Made by a program: the position numbers and the translations under genes. A stretch of 64,000 nucleotides of DNA from JAJPKK01 sp963781195 (GTDB taxonomy: Bacteria > Pseudomonadota > Alphaproteobacteria > Rhizobiales > Xanthobacteraceae). A model generated the notes under the pieces. The model saw only the letters and a list, made by a program, of their open reading frames with translations. It did no database searches and had not been told where the DNA came from. Shown piece after piece: positions 36,081-45,219 of the stretch. Numbering within the stretch: the first letter of the stretch is position 1; every line of letters begins with the position of its first letter. The stretch spans positions 868,001-932,000 of the forward strand of contig CAWAEZ010000011.1 of assembly GCA_963781195.1 (NCBI GenBank), in the 5' to 3' direction.

Positions 36081-37115
36081 ATGTCCCGTCGGGCAATGGT
36101 ATTGATTCTCCTGCTCGGCGTCGCGAGCGCCGGCGGCGGCTGGTGGTGGCTCCATCGGACGACACCTCCGCTCCAGTGGCAGGGCTATGCCGAGGCCGAT
36201 TTCGTCAAGGTGGGGCCGACCCAGCAGGGCCTGCTGACCACGCTCGCGGTACGCCGCGGCTCCCGGGTCACCCCCGGCGCAGCGCTGTTCGAGCAGGATG
36301 ACGCGGCCGACATGGCTGCGCGCGAGCAGGCGGTGCGGCAACTGCACCAGGCCGAGGAGCAACTCGCCAATCTCCAGGCGAGCGGCAAGCCGACCGAGAT
36401 TCTCCAGGCCGAAGCAAATCTGGCCGATGCCCAGGCGGCGCGGGACAAGATCCAGTCCGATCTCAAGCGCAACGAGGCGCTGGTGAAGACGAACGCGGTG
36501 TCGGCGCAACTCGTCGACCAGCAGCGGGCCGACCTGCGCTCCGCCAATGCCAAGGTCCACGGACTGGAGGCGGCGCTGGCCCAGATGCACGCGCCGCTCG
36601 GCCGCGAGCGCGAGATCAAGGCCCAGGAAGCCGCCGTGCAGGCCTACCGCGCCGCCATCGACATGTCCCAATGGCGGCTCGACCAGCGCCACGTCACGGC
36701 TCCGGTCGGCGGCATCGTGGCGGACGTCCTGGCGCGGCCCGGCGAGACGATTCCGGCCGGTGGCGCGGTGGTGTCGCTGCTGCCGCCGGAGAACATCTTC
36801 GTGCGGTTCTTCGTGCCGGAGCCGCGGCTCGCCGAGGTCCACATCGGGGACCGCGTCCGGCTCGTCTGCGACAACTGCCCGGCGGACCTCGCCGCGACCA
36901 TCTCCTTCATCTCGCCGCAAGCCGAATACACACCGCCGGTGATCTACAGCGAAACCATCCGCGCCAAGCTCGTCTACATGGTGGAGGCACGCCCTTCGGC
37001 GGAGCAGGCGGCGATGATCAATCCCGGCCAGCCCATCGCGGTGCAGCCGGAAAGCGCGGTCGCGGACGCCGGCCCGTCGGTGCGCGCGGCGCGGGCGTCG
37101 CGGCCCGGGCGGTGA
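36081..37115 (+). CDS. HlyD-family periplasmic adaptor (YbhG-like)
   Basis: 344 residues. One N-terminal anchor (MVLILLLGVASAGGGWWWLH), a split lipoyl domain (QQGLLTTLAVRRGSRVTPGA and HVTAPVGGIVADVLARPGET), a long helical hairpin (about residues 80-190) and a C-terminal beta-barrel with FFVPEPRLAEVHIGDRVRLV. It joins an ABC exporter to an outer-membrane channel such as TolC. The ATPase gene follows after 7 bp and the permease overlaps that, an exporter operon like ybhG-ybhFSR. The ligand is not predictable. Confidence 0.88.
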   Translation: MSRRAMVLILLLGVASAGGGWWWLHRTTPPLQWQGYAEADFVKVGPTQQGLLTTLAVRRGSRVTPGAALFEQDDAADMAAREQAVRQLHQAEEQLANLQASGKPTEILQAEANLADAQAARDKIQSDLKRNEALVKTNAVSAQLVDQQRADLRSANAKVHGLEAALAQMHAPLGREREIKAQEAAVQAYRAAIDMSQWRLDQRHVTAPVGGIVADVLARPGETIPAGGAVVSLLPPENIFVRFFVPEPRLAEVHIGDRVRLVCDNCPADLAATISFISPQAEYTPPVIYSETIRAKLVYMVEARPSAEQAAMINPGQPIAVQPESAVADAGPSVRAARASRPGR

Positions 37116-37122
37116 TCGGGCG

Positions 37123-38088
37123 ATGACCGACCTCGTCATCGACGTCCACGGCCTGCGCAAGAGCTTCGGCACGCGGAGCGTCGTCGACGGGCTCGACCTG
37201 CAGGTCGCGGCCGGACAGATCTGCGGGTTTCTGGGCGCCAACGGCAGCGGCAAGACCACCACCATCCGCATGCTGTGCGGCCTGCTGGTGCCCGACGGCG
37301 GCAGCGGCACCTGCCTCGGCTTCGACATCATCAAGGAGGCGCCGCGCATCCGCCGCCAGGTCGGATACATGACGCAGAAATTCAGCCTCTACGAGGACCT
37401 CACCGTCGCGGAGAACCTCGATCTCGTCGCCGATGTCTACGAGATGGCGAATGCGCGCCAGGCCGTGACGGACATCAGCGACCGCATGGGCCTCGCCGAC
37501 CGCCGCCGCCAGCTTGCCGGTCAGCTTTCCGGCGGCTGGAAGCAGCGTCTCGCGCTCGCCGCCTGCATTCTGCACGAGCCGAAGCTCCTGCTGCTCGACG
37601 AGCCCACCGCCGGCGTCGACGCCAAGGCGCGCCGCGAGTTCTGGGACATGATCCACGACCTCGCCGGCGAAGGCCTCACTGTGCTGGTCTCGACCCACTA
37701 CATGGACGAGGCCGAGCGCTGCCACCGCATCGTCTACCTCGCCAACGGACATATCGTGGTGCAGGGCGACGCCGCCGACGTGTCGCGGCATTCCGGGCTC
37801 ATCACCGTCGAGGTGACCGGCGCCGACATCGACGCCGCCGCGCGCCGGCTGCGCCGCATGCCGGGCGTCGAGGCGGCCGCGGTGTTCGGCCGGGCGCTCC
37901 ATGTCGCCGGGACCGACCGCGCGGCGATCGAGCGGGCGATCACCGAGGTCGCCGGCGAGGCCGCCGCCGACGGCGGGCAGGACGGCACGGTGGGCGGCGC
38001 GCTATCGTGGCACGAGGTCGAGCCGCGCCTGGAGGACGTCTTCATCCACATGCTGAGCGTCGACCAGGACCGGCGGCCGGCATCATGA
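37123..38088 (+). CDS. ABC transporter ATP-binding protein
   Basis: 321 residues. Walker A GANGSGKTTT, Q-loop GYMTQKFSLYEDLTV, signature LSGGWKQRLALAACI and Walker B LLLLDEPTAGVD with the switch His in STHYMDEAERC are all intact. A C-terminal extension of about 90 residues is common in drug and polysaccharide exporters of the DrrA/YbhF type. Its stop overlaps the permease start (ATGA at 38085-38088). Confidence 0.93.
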   Translation: MTDLVIDVHGLRKSFGTRSVVDGLDLQVAAGQICGFLGANGSGKTTTIRMLCGLLVPDGGSGTCLGFDIIKEAPRIRRQVGYMTQKFSLYEDLTVAENLDLVADVYEMANARQAVTDISDRMGLADRRRQLAGQLSGGWKQRLALAACILHEPKLLLLDEPTAGVDAKARREFWDMIHDLAGEGLTVLVSTHYMDEAERCHRIVYLANGHIVVQGDAADVSRHSGLITVEVTGADIDAAARRLRRMPGVEAAAVFGRALHVAGTDRAAIERAITEVAGEAAADGGQDGTVGGALSWHEVEPRLEDVFIHMLSVDQDRRPAS

Positions 38089-39209
38089 CCGCGCTCTCAT
38101 TGCGGCGGCTCGCCGCGCTCATCCGCAAGGAGTGGATCCAGGTCACGCGCGATGCCATCACGCTGCGCTTCATCATCCTGGTGCCGGTGCTCCAGCTCTT
38201 CCTGTTCGGCTATGCCATCAACACCAACCCGAAGAACCTGCCGACCGGGCTGTTGTCGGTCGAGCATTCCAAGTACGAGCGCACCATCACCGCGGCGTTG
38301 CAGAACAGCGGCTACTACGCGATCCGTACGCTCTCCTCCGAGGCCGAGGCCGAGCGCGCCATCGCGCAGGGCGACGTGCTGTTCGTCGTCGAGCTGCCGG
38401 CGAATTTCGACCGCGCCGTCGATCGCGGCGACGTGCCCTCGATCCTGATCGATGCCGACGCCAGCGACCCTTCGGCGGTGGGCAACGCCACCGCGGCGCT
38501 GGCGACGATCGCGACCGTGCTCAACCGCGACCTGCCGCCGGTGATGCGCGCCCAGCCGACCAACCCGGCGTTCCAGTTCGTGGTCCACGCCCGCTACAAT
38601 CCCGAGCAGCTCACCGTGCTCAACATCGTGCCCGGCCTGATGTGCATCGTGCTGATGATGTCGACGATGTTCATGACGACGCTGTCGATCACCAAGGAGC
38701 GCGAGCGCGGCACCATGGAGAACCTGCTGGCGATGCCGGTGCGGCCGCTCGAGGTGATGATCGCGAAGATCATGCCGTTCGTCGCCATCGGCTACATCCA
38801 GGTGCTGATCATCCTCGCCTCGTCGGCGGTGTTCTTCGAGCTGCCGATGCGCGGCTCGATCCCGCTGCTTCTGGTCGCACTCGGCTTCTTCATCGCCGGC
38901 AACCTCGCCCTCGGCATCACCTTCTCGACAGTGTCGGCGAACCAGATGCAGGCCATGCAGTTCGCCCAGCTCACGCTGATGCCGTCGTTCCTGCTGTCCG
39001 GCTTCATGTTCCCGTTCCGCGGCATGCCGGTATGGGCGCAATATGTCGGCGAGATATTCCCCACCACCCACGCCATGCGCATCGTGCGCGGCATGCTGCT
39101 CAAGGGAAACAATCTCGACGATATCCTGCCCGAGCTGTGGCCGCTGGCGTTGTTCGCGCTGGTGGTGATCGCCATCGCCGTGTGGTGCTACCGCGAGACG
39201 CTGGACTGA
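38085..39209 (+). CDS. ABC-2 type permease
   Basis: 374 residues from ATG 38085. The N-terminal helix (RFIILVPVLQLFLFGYAINT) is followed by a ~150-residue periplasmic domain, then five helices with SITKERERGTMENLLAMPVR, the cytoplasmic coupling segment of ABC-2 permeases, and MPSFLLSGFMFPFRGMPVWA. Unlike the ybhSR pair there is only one permease gene, so a homodimer is expected. It converges with the cyclodeaminase-like gene with 3 bp between the stops. Confidence 0.9.
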   Translation: MTALSLRRLAALIRKEWIQVTRDAITLRFIILVPVLQLFLFGYAINTNPKNLPTGLLSVEHSKYERTITAALQNSGYYAIRTLSSEAEAERAIAQGDVLFVVELPANFDRAVDRGDVPSILIDADASDPSAVGNATAALATIATVLNRDLPPVMRAQPTNPAFQFVVHARYNPEQLTVLNIVPGLMCIVLMMSTMFMTTLSITKERERGTMENLLAMPVRPLEVMIAKIMPFVAIGYIQVLIILASSAVFFELPMRGSIPLLLVALGFFIAGNLALGITFSTVSANQMQAMQFAQLTLMPSFLLSGFMFPFRGMPVWAQYVGEIFPTTHAMRIVRGMLLKGNNLDDILPELWPLALFALVVIAIAVWCYRETLD

Positions 39210-39212
39210 CCG

Positions 39213-40183
39213 TCACCCCGAAAGGTTCGGCAGCGGCACGCCGATGCCCTCGGCGAACGCCTTTTCGTACGCGCGAATGGCGAGCGCCACGTCCTCGATG
39301 GCGACGCCGAGCGACTTGAACAGGGTGATGCCGTCAGCGGACGAGCGGCCCGTCACGAGCCCGGCGACGACCGCGCCGAGCGGATGGACCTGGTCCCAGG
39401 TCAGACGCCCTTCCTTCACCGGGGCGGCGAGGTCCGTCGAATTCGTATTGCACCTGCTCGGTGTCGTCGGTGGCGATGAACGCCGCGCGGCCGACCGCCT
39501 CGGAGTTCGAGCTCGCGGCGGTGCTCGTAGTTGGCGCCGATGGCATTGACGTGGGTGCCCGGTGACAGCCATCGCCCGTGCAGCACCGGGCTCGTCGCGG
39601 TGGTCGACGTGACGACGATGTCGCAGTCCGTCACCGCGTCCTGCGGCGTGTCCACCGGCCGCGCGGCGATCCCGAGCCTGTCCGTGACGTCACGGCAGAA
39701 CGCGACGCGCTTTTCGACGCTGCGGCTGAACACCCGCACCTCCCGAAGCGCGCGGACATTCGAGATCGCCTCGACCTGGGTCCTCGCCTGGCGGCCGGAG
39801 CCGATCACGCCGAGCACGCGGGAGTCCTCCCGCGCCAGAAAGCGGGTCGCGACGCCGCTCGCGGCCCCGGTCCGCAGCGCGCCCATGGCGAACACCTGGA
39901 CGATGGCGCAAAGCTCGCCGCCCTGCTCCCGGTAGAGACAGAATACGCGGCCGGCATTGTGCCCGAACACCGTCGTGCTCGACACCTTGACCCCGTAATA
40001 GCCGCGATAGTTCAGCACTGCCGCGGTGATCCGCAGCGTGCCGTCGTTGAGGGGCACGCGAACGCGCGGCACGTTGGTGACGTTGCCCCGCCCGGCCTCG
40101 CGGAAAACCTCCTCCGTCGCTTCGAGCGCGTCCTTCATGCCCACGAGCCGCAGCACGGTCTTTTCGTCGAGGAAGATCGTCAT
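39213..40183 (-). pseudogene. Ornithine cyclodeaminase/mu-crystallin family protein, two frameshifts
   Basis: Starts MTIFLDEKTVLRLVGMKDAL. The NAD-binding fold is clear (RVLGVIGSGRQARTQVEAI) and the family segment THVNAIGANYEHRREL is followed by two shifts near the 3' end. AA instead of A on the coding strand (plus-strand TT 39506-39507) and TT instead of T (plus-strand AA 39440-39441) each add one base; removing both gives REL-DSEAVGRAAFIATDD and QYE-STDLAAPVKEGRLTW, to a normal end at 39213 (322 residues). Members deaminate ornithine, reduce imines or act on alanine; this one's substrate is unknown. Last gene of a leftward catabolic run. Confidence 0.83.
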
Positions 40184-40286
40184 CCGTTTCGTTGTCCCCG
40201 CTGCCGGGCAGAGCCGGCGATCCTCACGTCCGGCGTTTGCTCGTCACGCCCGGCGTTCGTGATGCGCAGCTCGCGCCGCACGGCCG

Positions 40287-41288
40287 CTACTCGGCCTTGA
40301 TGCCGGCGGCCTTAATCACCTTGCCCCATTTTTCCGTCTCGTCGGCGATCAGCCGGCCAAAATCGGCCGGCGCGCCGACGAGCGCCGTACCGCCGAGATC
40401 GGCGAGCCGCTGTTTCATCCTGGGATCGGCGAGGCCCGCATTGATCTCGCGGTTGAGCGTGTCGATGACCGCGACCGGCGTGTGGCGCGGCGCGCCCACC
40501 ACGAACCAAGCGCTCGCCTCGAAACCCGGAAGGAATTCGGCGACCGTCGGTATGTCCGGCAATGCCGCCCAGCGCTCTGCCCCCGTCACCGCCAGCGGCC
40601 GCAACTGGCCCGCCCTGATGTAGGCGATCGCCGACAGCATCGAGGCGAACATGACCTGCACGGTGCCGCCCATGAGATCGGTCAGCGCGGGCGCCACGCC
40701 GCGATAGGGCACGTGGACCATGTCGACGCCGGCCATCATCTTGAAGAGTTCGCCGGCGAGATGCGGCGCCGTCCCGTTACCCGCCGATGCCATGTTGATC
40801 CTGCCCGGGTTCGCCTTGGCATAGGCAACGAGCGCGGTGAGCGAGCCCGCCGGAAACGCCGGGTCGACCACCATCACGAAGGGCCCGCGGAATATCCCCG
40901 CGACCGGTGCGATGTCGCTCGTCAGGCTGAAGCTGAGCTTGTCGTAGAGGGTCGCGTTGTAGGCGTTCGACGCGTTGATCAGCAGCAGCGCGTAGCCGTC
41001 GGCGGCGGCGCGTGCCACCGACTCGGCGCCGATATTGCCGCCGGCGCCGGGACGGTTCTCGATGACGAAGGGCTGGCCGAGCCGGTCGGACAGCCACTGC
41101 CCCATCAACCGCGCGGCGATGTCGGCCCCCGCACCGGGCGGAAAGCCGACCACGATCCGCACCGACCGCGACGGATACGGCGCCGGTTCGGCCCGCGCGC
41201 TTCCGAACGGCATCGCCGCCTGGAACGCAGCAGCCCCCGCCGCCCATTGCAGGAGACGCCGGCGCGGGAGCCGGAGAGTGTCATGCAT
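40287..41288 (-). CDS. Bug/TctC family receptor with Tat-like signal
   Basis: 333 residues from ATG 41288. The signal has arginines before a hydrophobic core (RLPRRRLLQWAAGAAAF). Bug motifs YPSRSVRIVVGFPPGAGADI and FVIENRPGAGGNIGAESV are present, then INMASAGNGTAPHLAGELFK and VPYRGVAPALTDLMGG. It lies 32 bp after an unknown exported protein and 103 bp before the cyclodeaminase-like gene, all leftward. No TctAB membrane partner is present. Confidence 0.9.
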   Translation of the reverse strand: MHDTLRLPRRRLLQWAAGAAAFQAAMPFGSARAEPAPYPSRSVRIVVGFPPGAGADIAARLMGQWLSDRLGQPFVIENRPGAGGNIGAESVARAAADGYALLLINASNAYNATLYDKLSFSLTSDIAPVAGIFRGPFVMVVDPAFPAGSLTALVAYAKANPGRINMASAGNGTAPHLAGELFKMMAGVDMVHVPYRGVAPALTDLMGGTVQVMFASMLSAIAYIRAGQLRPLAVTGAERWAALPDIPTVAEFLPGFEASAWFVVGAPRHTPVAVIDTLNREINAGLADPRMKQRLADLGGTALVGAPADFGRLIADETEKWGKVIKAAGIKAE

Positions 41289-41320
41289 GGCGTCGCGCGG
41301 GCCGGTTGCGCGCCTTCCGG

Positions 41321-42181
41321 TCACCTCTTCGCTTTCCTGAAATACCGCAGGTCGGGCGGGCTCTGGTCCTTCTTGGCGGGCATGAGGTAGCCGTCCGAGC
41401 TCAGGTAATAGGGCTGCTTCTCGATGAACACCCATGCGTTGTATTCGGCGCAAACCAACTCCGGCCATTCCGACCGGGGATCGGCGTTGCGGACGTATCG
41501 CTTGTCCACCACCCAGGGACGCGTCAAGGCGTGGTCGATCACCGTGATCTCGTCGTGGAGAATGTTGGAATCCGCCTTGTCGAGGAAAATGCGCTCTTTG
41601 AAGACCGACTGGTTGTCGCGGTGCAGCGGCAGGCCGGTGACGTCGTAGCTGCGCGGGCCCTTGAATCCGCGGGTCTCGACCGCGAGCACGTCGTAGCGGC
41701 CATCGCCGTCCTCATCGATCCAGCGTCCGATCGAATAGCCCTGGAAGGTCGGCTCGATGGTCTCGGGCCAGTCGCGTCCATCGGTGAAGACCCGGCGCAA
41801 CGGATCGAAATCGGCGATCAGAATGTACGTCGTCGCCGGCGAGATGACGAACTCCAGCGGGCGGAATGCGACCATCATCCAGGGCATGCCGGCGGCGCTG
41901 CAGCGCGAATGCAGCTCGCTGTCGCCCAGTCCGCCGGCGGCCTGGTCCGCCACGCTGGCCTCGAGGATCGCCTGGTACTCGGGCGTCAGCGGCGCCTGCT
42001 GGGCCAGGCCCCCGGATTTGGTCTGGTCGAACGACGGCTGGCCGGGCACCCCGCGAACGGCGAACCGATTCCACTGGCCCTTCAGATCGGGATATTTCGC
42101 GTAATCCAGGATTTGGGCGGTTGACGTCGACAACGGCAGCGCGGCGAGTGCAATGGCGCTGAGCAGACTGCGAACGAGCAT
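41321..42181 (-). CDS. Exported protein of unknown function
   Basis: 286 residues from ATG 42181 with a signal peptide (MLVRSLLSAIALAALPLSTS, cleavage near STAQI). The mature part has YPDLKGQWNRFAVRGVPGQP near the start and ITVIDHALTRPWVVDKRYVR and DGYLMPAKKDQSPPDLRYF near the end. Trp, Tyr and Asp are frequent. I recall similar proteins beside catabolic and Bug genes in alphaproteobacteria, with no known function. It sits between an FAD monooxygenase and a Bug receptor on the same strand. Confidence 0.65.
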   Translation of the reverse strand: MLVRSLLSAIALAALPLSTSTAQILDYAKYPDLKGQWNRFAVRGVPGQPSFDQTKSGGLAQQAPLTPEYQAILEASVADQAAGGLGDSELHSRCSAAGMPWMMVAFRPLEFVISPATTYILIADFDPLRRVFTDGRDWPETIEPTFQGYSIGRWIDEDGDGRYDVLAVETRGFKGPRSYDVTGLPLHRDNQSVFKERIFLDKADSNILHDEITVIDHALTRPWVVDKRYVRNADPRSEWPELVCAEYNAWVFIEKQPYYLSSDGYLMPAKKDQSPPDLRYFRKAKR

Positions 42182-42327
42182 CGTGATCCTCCCTGTCACC
42201 GCGCGCACGACCTCGAGAGGGCCACCGCTCGGCACCGTATCGCTGCCGTTGCCGAGGGTCGGACCAAATCCAACCCTGCCGACAGCTTTAGGCTCACGCT
42301 ATACGACGACCCGGCGGGGAGAAAGGG

Positions 42328-43854
42328 CTACCGGACGCCGGGGGCGCGAGGCAGCAGATAGGTCGACAGGTGCGCGTCGAGGGCGGCCATCGTCGCCGCG
42401 TCGGCAGGCGCGGCGCGAAACCCGATGAAGCCGTCCGGTCGCACCAGGACGGCGCCGCCGTCGGGCACGCCGGCGGTGGCGGCGTGAAAGTCCGCGCGCG
42501 ACGCGTCGATGAACGAGACGAGGTGGTCCCAGCGGGCGAGCAGATCGTCCAGGCCCGGGGCGTCCCCGAACACGATCACATGGTGCCCGGTCCCGCGCAG
42601 GCGGTGACCGTCGGGAAAGCGCTCCCCCGGGGCAGGTCCGTCGACGGTCGCGCCGGCCTGACCCACGAGCGCGCTTCCCGCGTAGGAAACATCGAGCATC
42701 GACCGTCGGCGCGCCGCCGCGGCATTCTGCGCCGGGTCGCCCGGCGGCACGGTGGGCGCGCGACCGTCCGCGCACATCGCCACCAGCTCGGTGACCAGGC
42801 CGTGGACCTCGTGCGACACCTCGAGCGCGTGATGGTCGGCGGCCCCCCGTTCGATCGCATAGCTGTCGAGCAGTGATGGTTTCGCGGCGCCCCGCACCAC
42901 GAGGGCGAGTTTCCAGGCGATATCGGCCGCGTCCATCAGCGCCGCGTTGATCCCTTCCCCGCCGAGCGGACTGGACAGATGAGCGGCGTCGCCCAACAGA
43001 AAGCGGCGGCCGTCGCTCAGACTTTCCACCGCGCGCTTGTGCATCTTGAAATAGGAAACCCACTGCAGATCGCTGACCCCGACGTCGACACCGGTCCGGG
43101 TGCCGAGCAGCGCGTCGAGTTCCGCCGCGGTCGGGAGCGCGCCGCGCGTATCGGCCTCGTCGCGGTTGACGAAGATGAGCCAACGCTCGTCCGGCAGCGG
43201 CGACAGCAGGACGAACCCGGTCCGCCCCACGATGACGCGCCCGCTTTCGGGCGGAGCGGCAAGTCGAACCTTCACGTCGGCGACGATATATCGGCCGCCA
43301 TAGGTTTCCCCCGCGAGATGCTCGTCCATCGAATGCCGGGTGATGCTGTGCCCGCCGCCGGCGCCCAGCACGTAGGCCGCCGTGACGACCTCCGGTGTTC
43401 CGGCGGCATCGAGCGTCACGCGCAAGCCGGCCGGATCGTCCTCGATCGACGTCACGCCGGTGCCGAATTCGATCTCGACGCCCTGACTTTCGAGATGCTC
43501 GCGCAGGATGGTCTCGGTGCGCCACTGCGGAAGGCTGCACTGAAATTCATAGCGGCAGCCGAGGTCTGCAAAACTCGCGGTCACGACCTCCTGCAAGCCC
43601 GGTCCGAGCAGCTGAACCTGCCGGATGCGCGCACCGGCGCGAAGGAACGACTCGACGAGGCCACTCCGGTGGAGAATATCGAGCACCGCGGGTTGCAGCG
43701 CCGTGCCGCGAGTCTCGTGATGCGGCGCGGCGAGGCGCTCGACGAGACGCGGCTTGACGCCATGGCGAACAAGCTCGCAGGCCGCGAACAATCCGGCCGG
43801 ACCGCTCCCGACGATCAGGACGGATTGTGCGGATTCACGAATTTGAGTAGGCAC
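42328..43854 (-). CDS. FAD-dependent aromatic monooxygenase
   Basis: 508 residues. FAD fold VLIVGSGPAGLFAACELVRH with the ERL acidic turn; VLGAGGGHSITRHSM is near the usual DG motif position; RFLLGDAAHLSSPLGGEGIN contacts FAD; and a thioredoxin-like C-terminal domain ends VRPDGFIGFRAAPAD. It belongs to the class A phenol hydroxylase group (PheA, MhpA). It is downstream of an SMP-30 lactonase and upstream of an exported protein, a Bug receptor and a cyclodeaminase-like gene, which suggests a catabolic set. It shares domain order with the monooxygenase at 24352 but little close sequence. Confidence 0.87.
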   Translation of the reverse strand: MPTQIRESAQSVLIVGSGPAGLFAACELVRHGVKPRLVERLAAPHHETRGTALQPAVLDILHRSGLVESFLRAGARIRQVQLLGPGLQEVVTASFADLGCRYEFQCSLPQWRTETILREHLESQGVEIEFGTGVTSIEDDPAGLRVTLDAAGTPEVVTAAYVLGAGGGHSITRHSMDEHLAGETYGGRYIVADVKVRLAAPPESGRVIVGRTGFVLLSPLPDERWLIFVNRDEADTRGALPTAAELDALLGTRTGVDVGVSDLQWVSYFKMHKRAVESLSDGRRFLLGDAAHLSSPLGGEGINAALMDAADIAWKLALVVRGAAKPSLLDSYAIERGAADHHALEVSHEVHGLVTELVAMCADGRAPTVPPGDPAQNAAAARRRSMLDVSYAGSALVGQAGATVDGPAPGERFPDGHRLRGTGHHVIVFGDAPGLDDLLARWDHLVSFIDASRADFHAATAGVPDGGAVLVRPDGFIGFRAAPADAATMAALDAHLSTYLLPRAPGVR

Positions 43855-43998
43855 GTCGTTTGCTCACTGGGCGGCAGATCCGTCACTGTAGTCGCCAGGA
43901 CGGGCAGCCTGCAATGGACCGGGCCTCCATCTCCACCGAACGCGCCGCTCCACGGCTTCGAAGGGCGCTCCACCCGCGAAGCCATTCCGCGCCGGCGC

Positions 43999-44912
43999 TC
44001 ACGGCGCCGGCCGCAGTGCGCCTTGAGCGTTGACATAGAAGGCATAGAGCGAGGTCTGCGCGGTGATGAACAACCGGTTGCGCTTGCGTCCGCCGAAGCA
44101 AACATTGGAGACGATCTCCGGGATCGGGATCGTGCCGATGTGGGTGCCGTCCGGCGCGTAGCAGTGCACGCCCCCGAAAGCCGAGGTCCACACGTTGCCG
44201 TGGGTGTCGCAACGCAGGCCGTCGTAGCATCCCTCCCGCAAGGTGGCGAAGACGCGCCGGTTGGCGACCGTGTTATCGGGCCGCATCTCATAGGCCACGA
44301 TCACGCGGGGATGCCCGGTCACGTGGCTCGCGCCGGTGTCGCTGACATAAAGGATCCGCTCGTCGGGCGAGAAGGCGAGCCCGTTGGGTTGTAAGCAATC
44401 GGTTACGACCGCGACGAGCGCGCCGGTGCGCGGGTCGCAGCGGTAGATGTTGGCCTGCACGAGCTCCGACGGCGCGGCGTCGCCCTCGTATTCGCCGTCG
44501 ATGCCATAAGTCGGATCGCTGAACCACACGCTGCCGTCCGATTTCACCACGATGTCATTCGGCGAGTTGAGACGCTTTTCTTCGAAATGCGTGGCCAACG
44601 GCATCACGCTTCCGTCATGCTGCGTGCGGGTGATCCGTCTTCCCTTGTGCTCGCAGGAGACCAGCCGGCCCTCGAGATCGACCGAGTTCCCGTTGGTGTT
44701 GCCGCTCGGCTCTCGGAACACGGAGACGGCACCGCTTGTCTCATCGTAGCGCATGACCCGGTCGTTCGGAATGTCGGAGAAAACGAGAAAGCGGCCGGCG
44801 GGAAAATACGCCGGCCCCTCCACCACCGCGCGCCGGTCCACAGACGCTCGAGCTTCGCGTGGCCAATGACCAGCTTGCCAAAGCGCGGATCGAGGATTTC
44901 AAACTCGCTCAT
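43999..44912 (-). pseudogene. SMP-30/gluconolactonase family protein, one frameshift
   Basis: Starts at ATG 44912 (MSEFEILDPRFGKLVIGHAK). After LERLWTGAR the frame must shift: RWVEGPAYFPAGRF, which holds the metal-binding Glu, appears if one C is restored near 44823 on the plus strand. This is the only apparent deletion in the window; all others are insertions. The rest is intact: VFSDIPNDRVMRYDE, SPNDIVVKSDGSVWFSDPTY, QPNGLAFSPDERILYVSDTG and YDGLRCDTHGNVWTSAFGG. Repaired length is 304 residues. The family hydrolyses sugar and aromatic lactones using a divalent metal. Confidence 0.83.
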
Positions 44913-45219
44913 GCCGCCCCTCATATCCCGTCACGATTGCGTTGGCCCGGCTGAAGTCCGCGGCCGCGGCACGGACGACCGTCGGCTCGTCGTTCGCGCT
45001 TCGCCCGGCGCGACACGCTGGAGTTGCGCCGCCCCTCCCCGATCCCGGCGCTGCTTGCAGTCGGCCAGCGTGCCCACCGGCATCGACAGCAGATCCAGGG
45101 ATCACGTCGCCACCGCCTCCACCTCTTGACCGGGCGCGATCCGCGGCAACAGCAGCGTGGACCATTGCCCAAACATAAAAACGACCGCAACGACGAAGCG
45201 CCGCTGCCGCGCGAGTTGC
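44913..45219. other. Intergenic region, no supported gene
   Basis: About 307 bases between the SMP-30-like start and the SHOCT gene stop. A 24-codon frame (45103-45176, minus, starting MFGQWSTLLL) exists but has no family or ribosome binding site, and I do not annotate it. Confidence 0.4.

Noticed and set aside
45103..45176. 24-codon frame starting MFGQWSTLLL on the minus strand
   Set aside because: No ribosome binding site, no family and no continuation past its stop, although the following codons look protein-like; too little to call.
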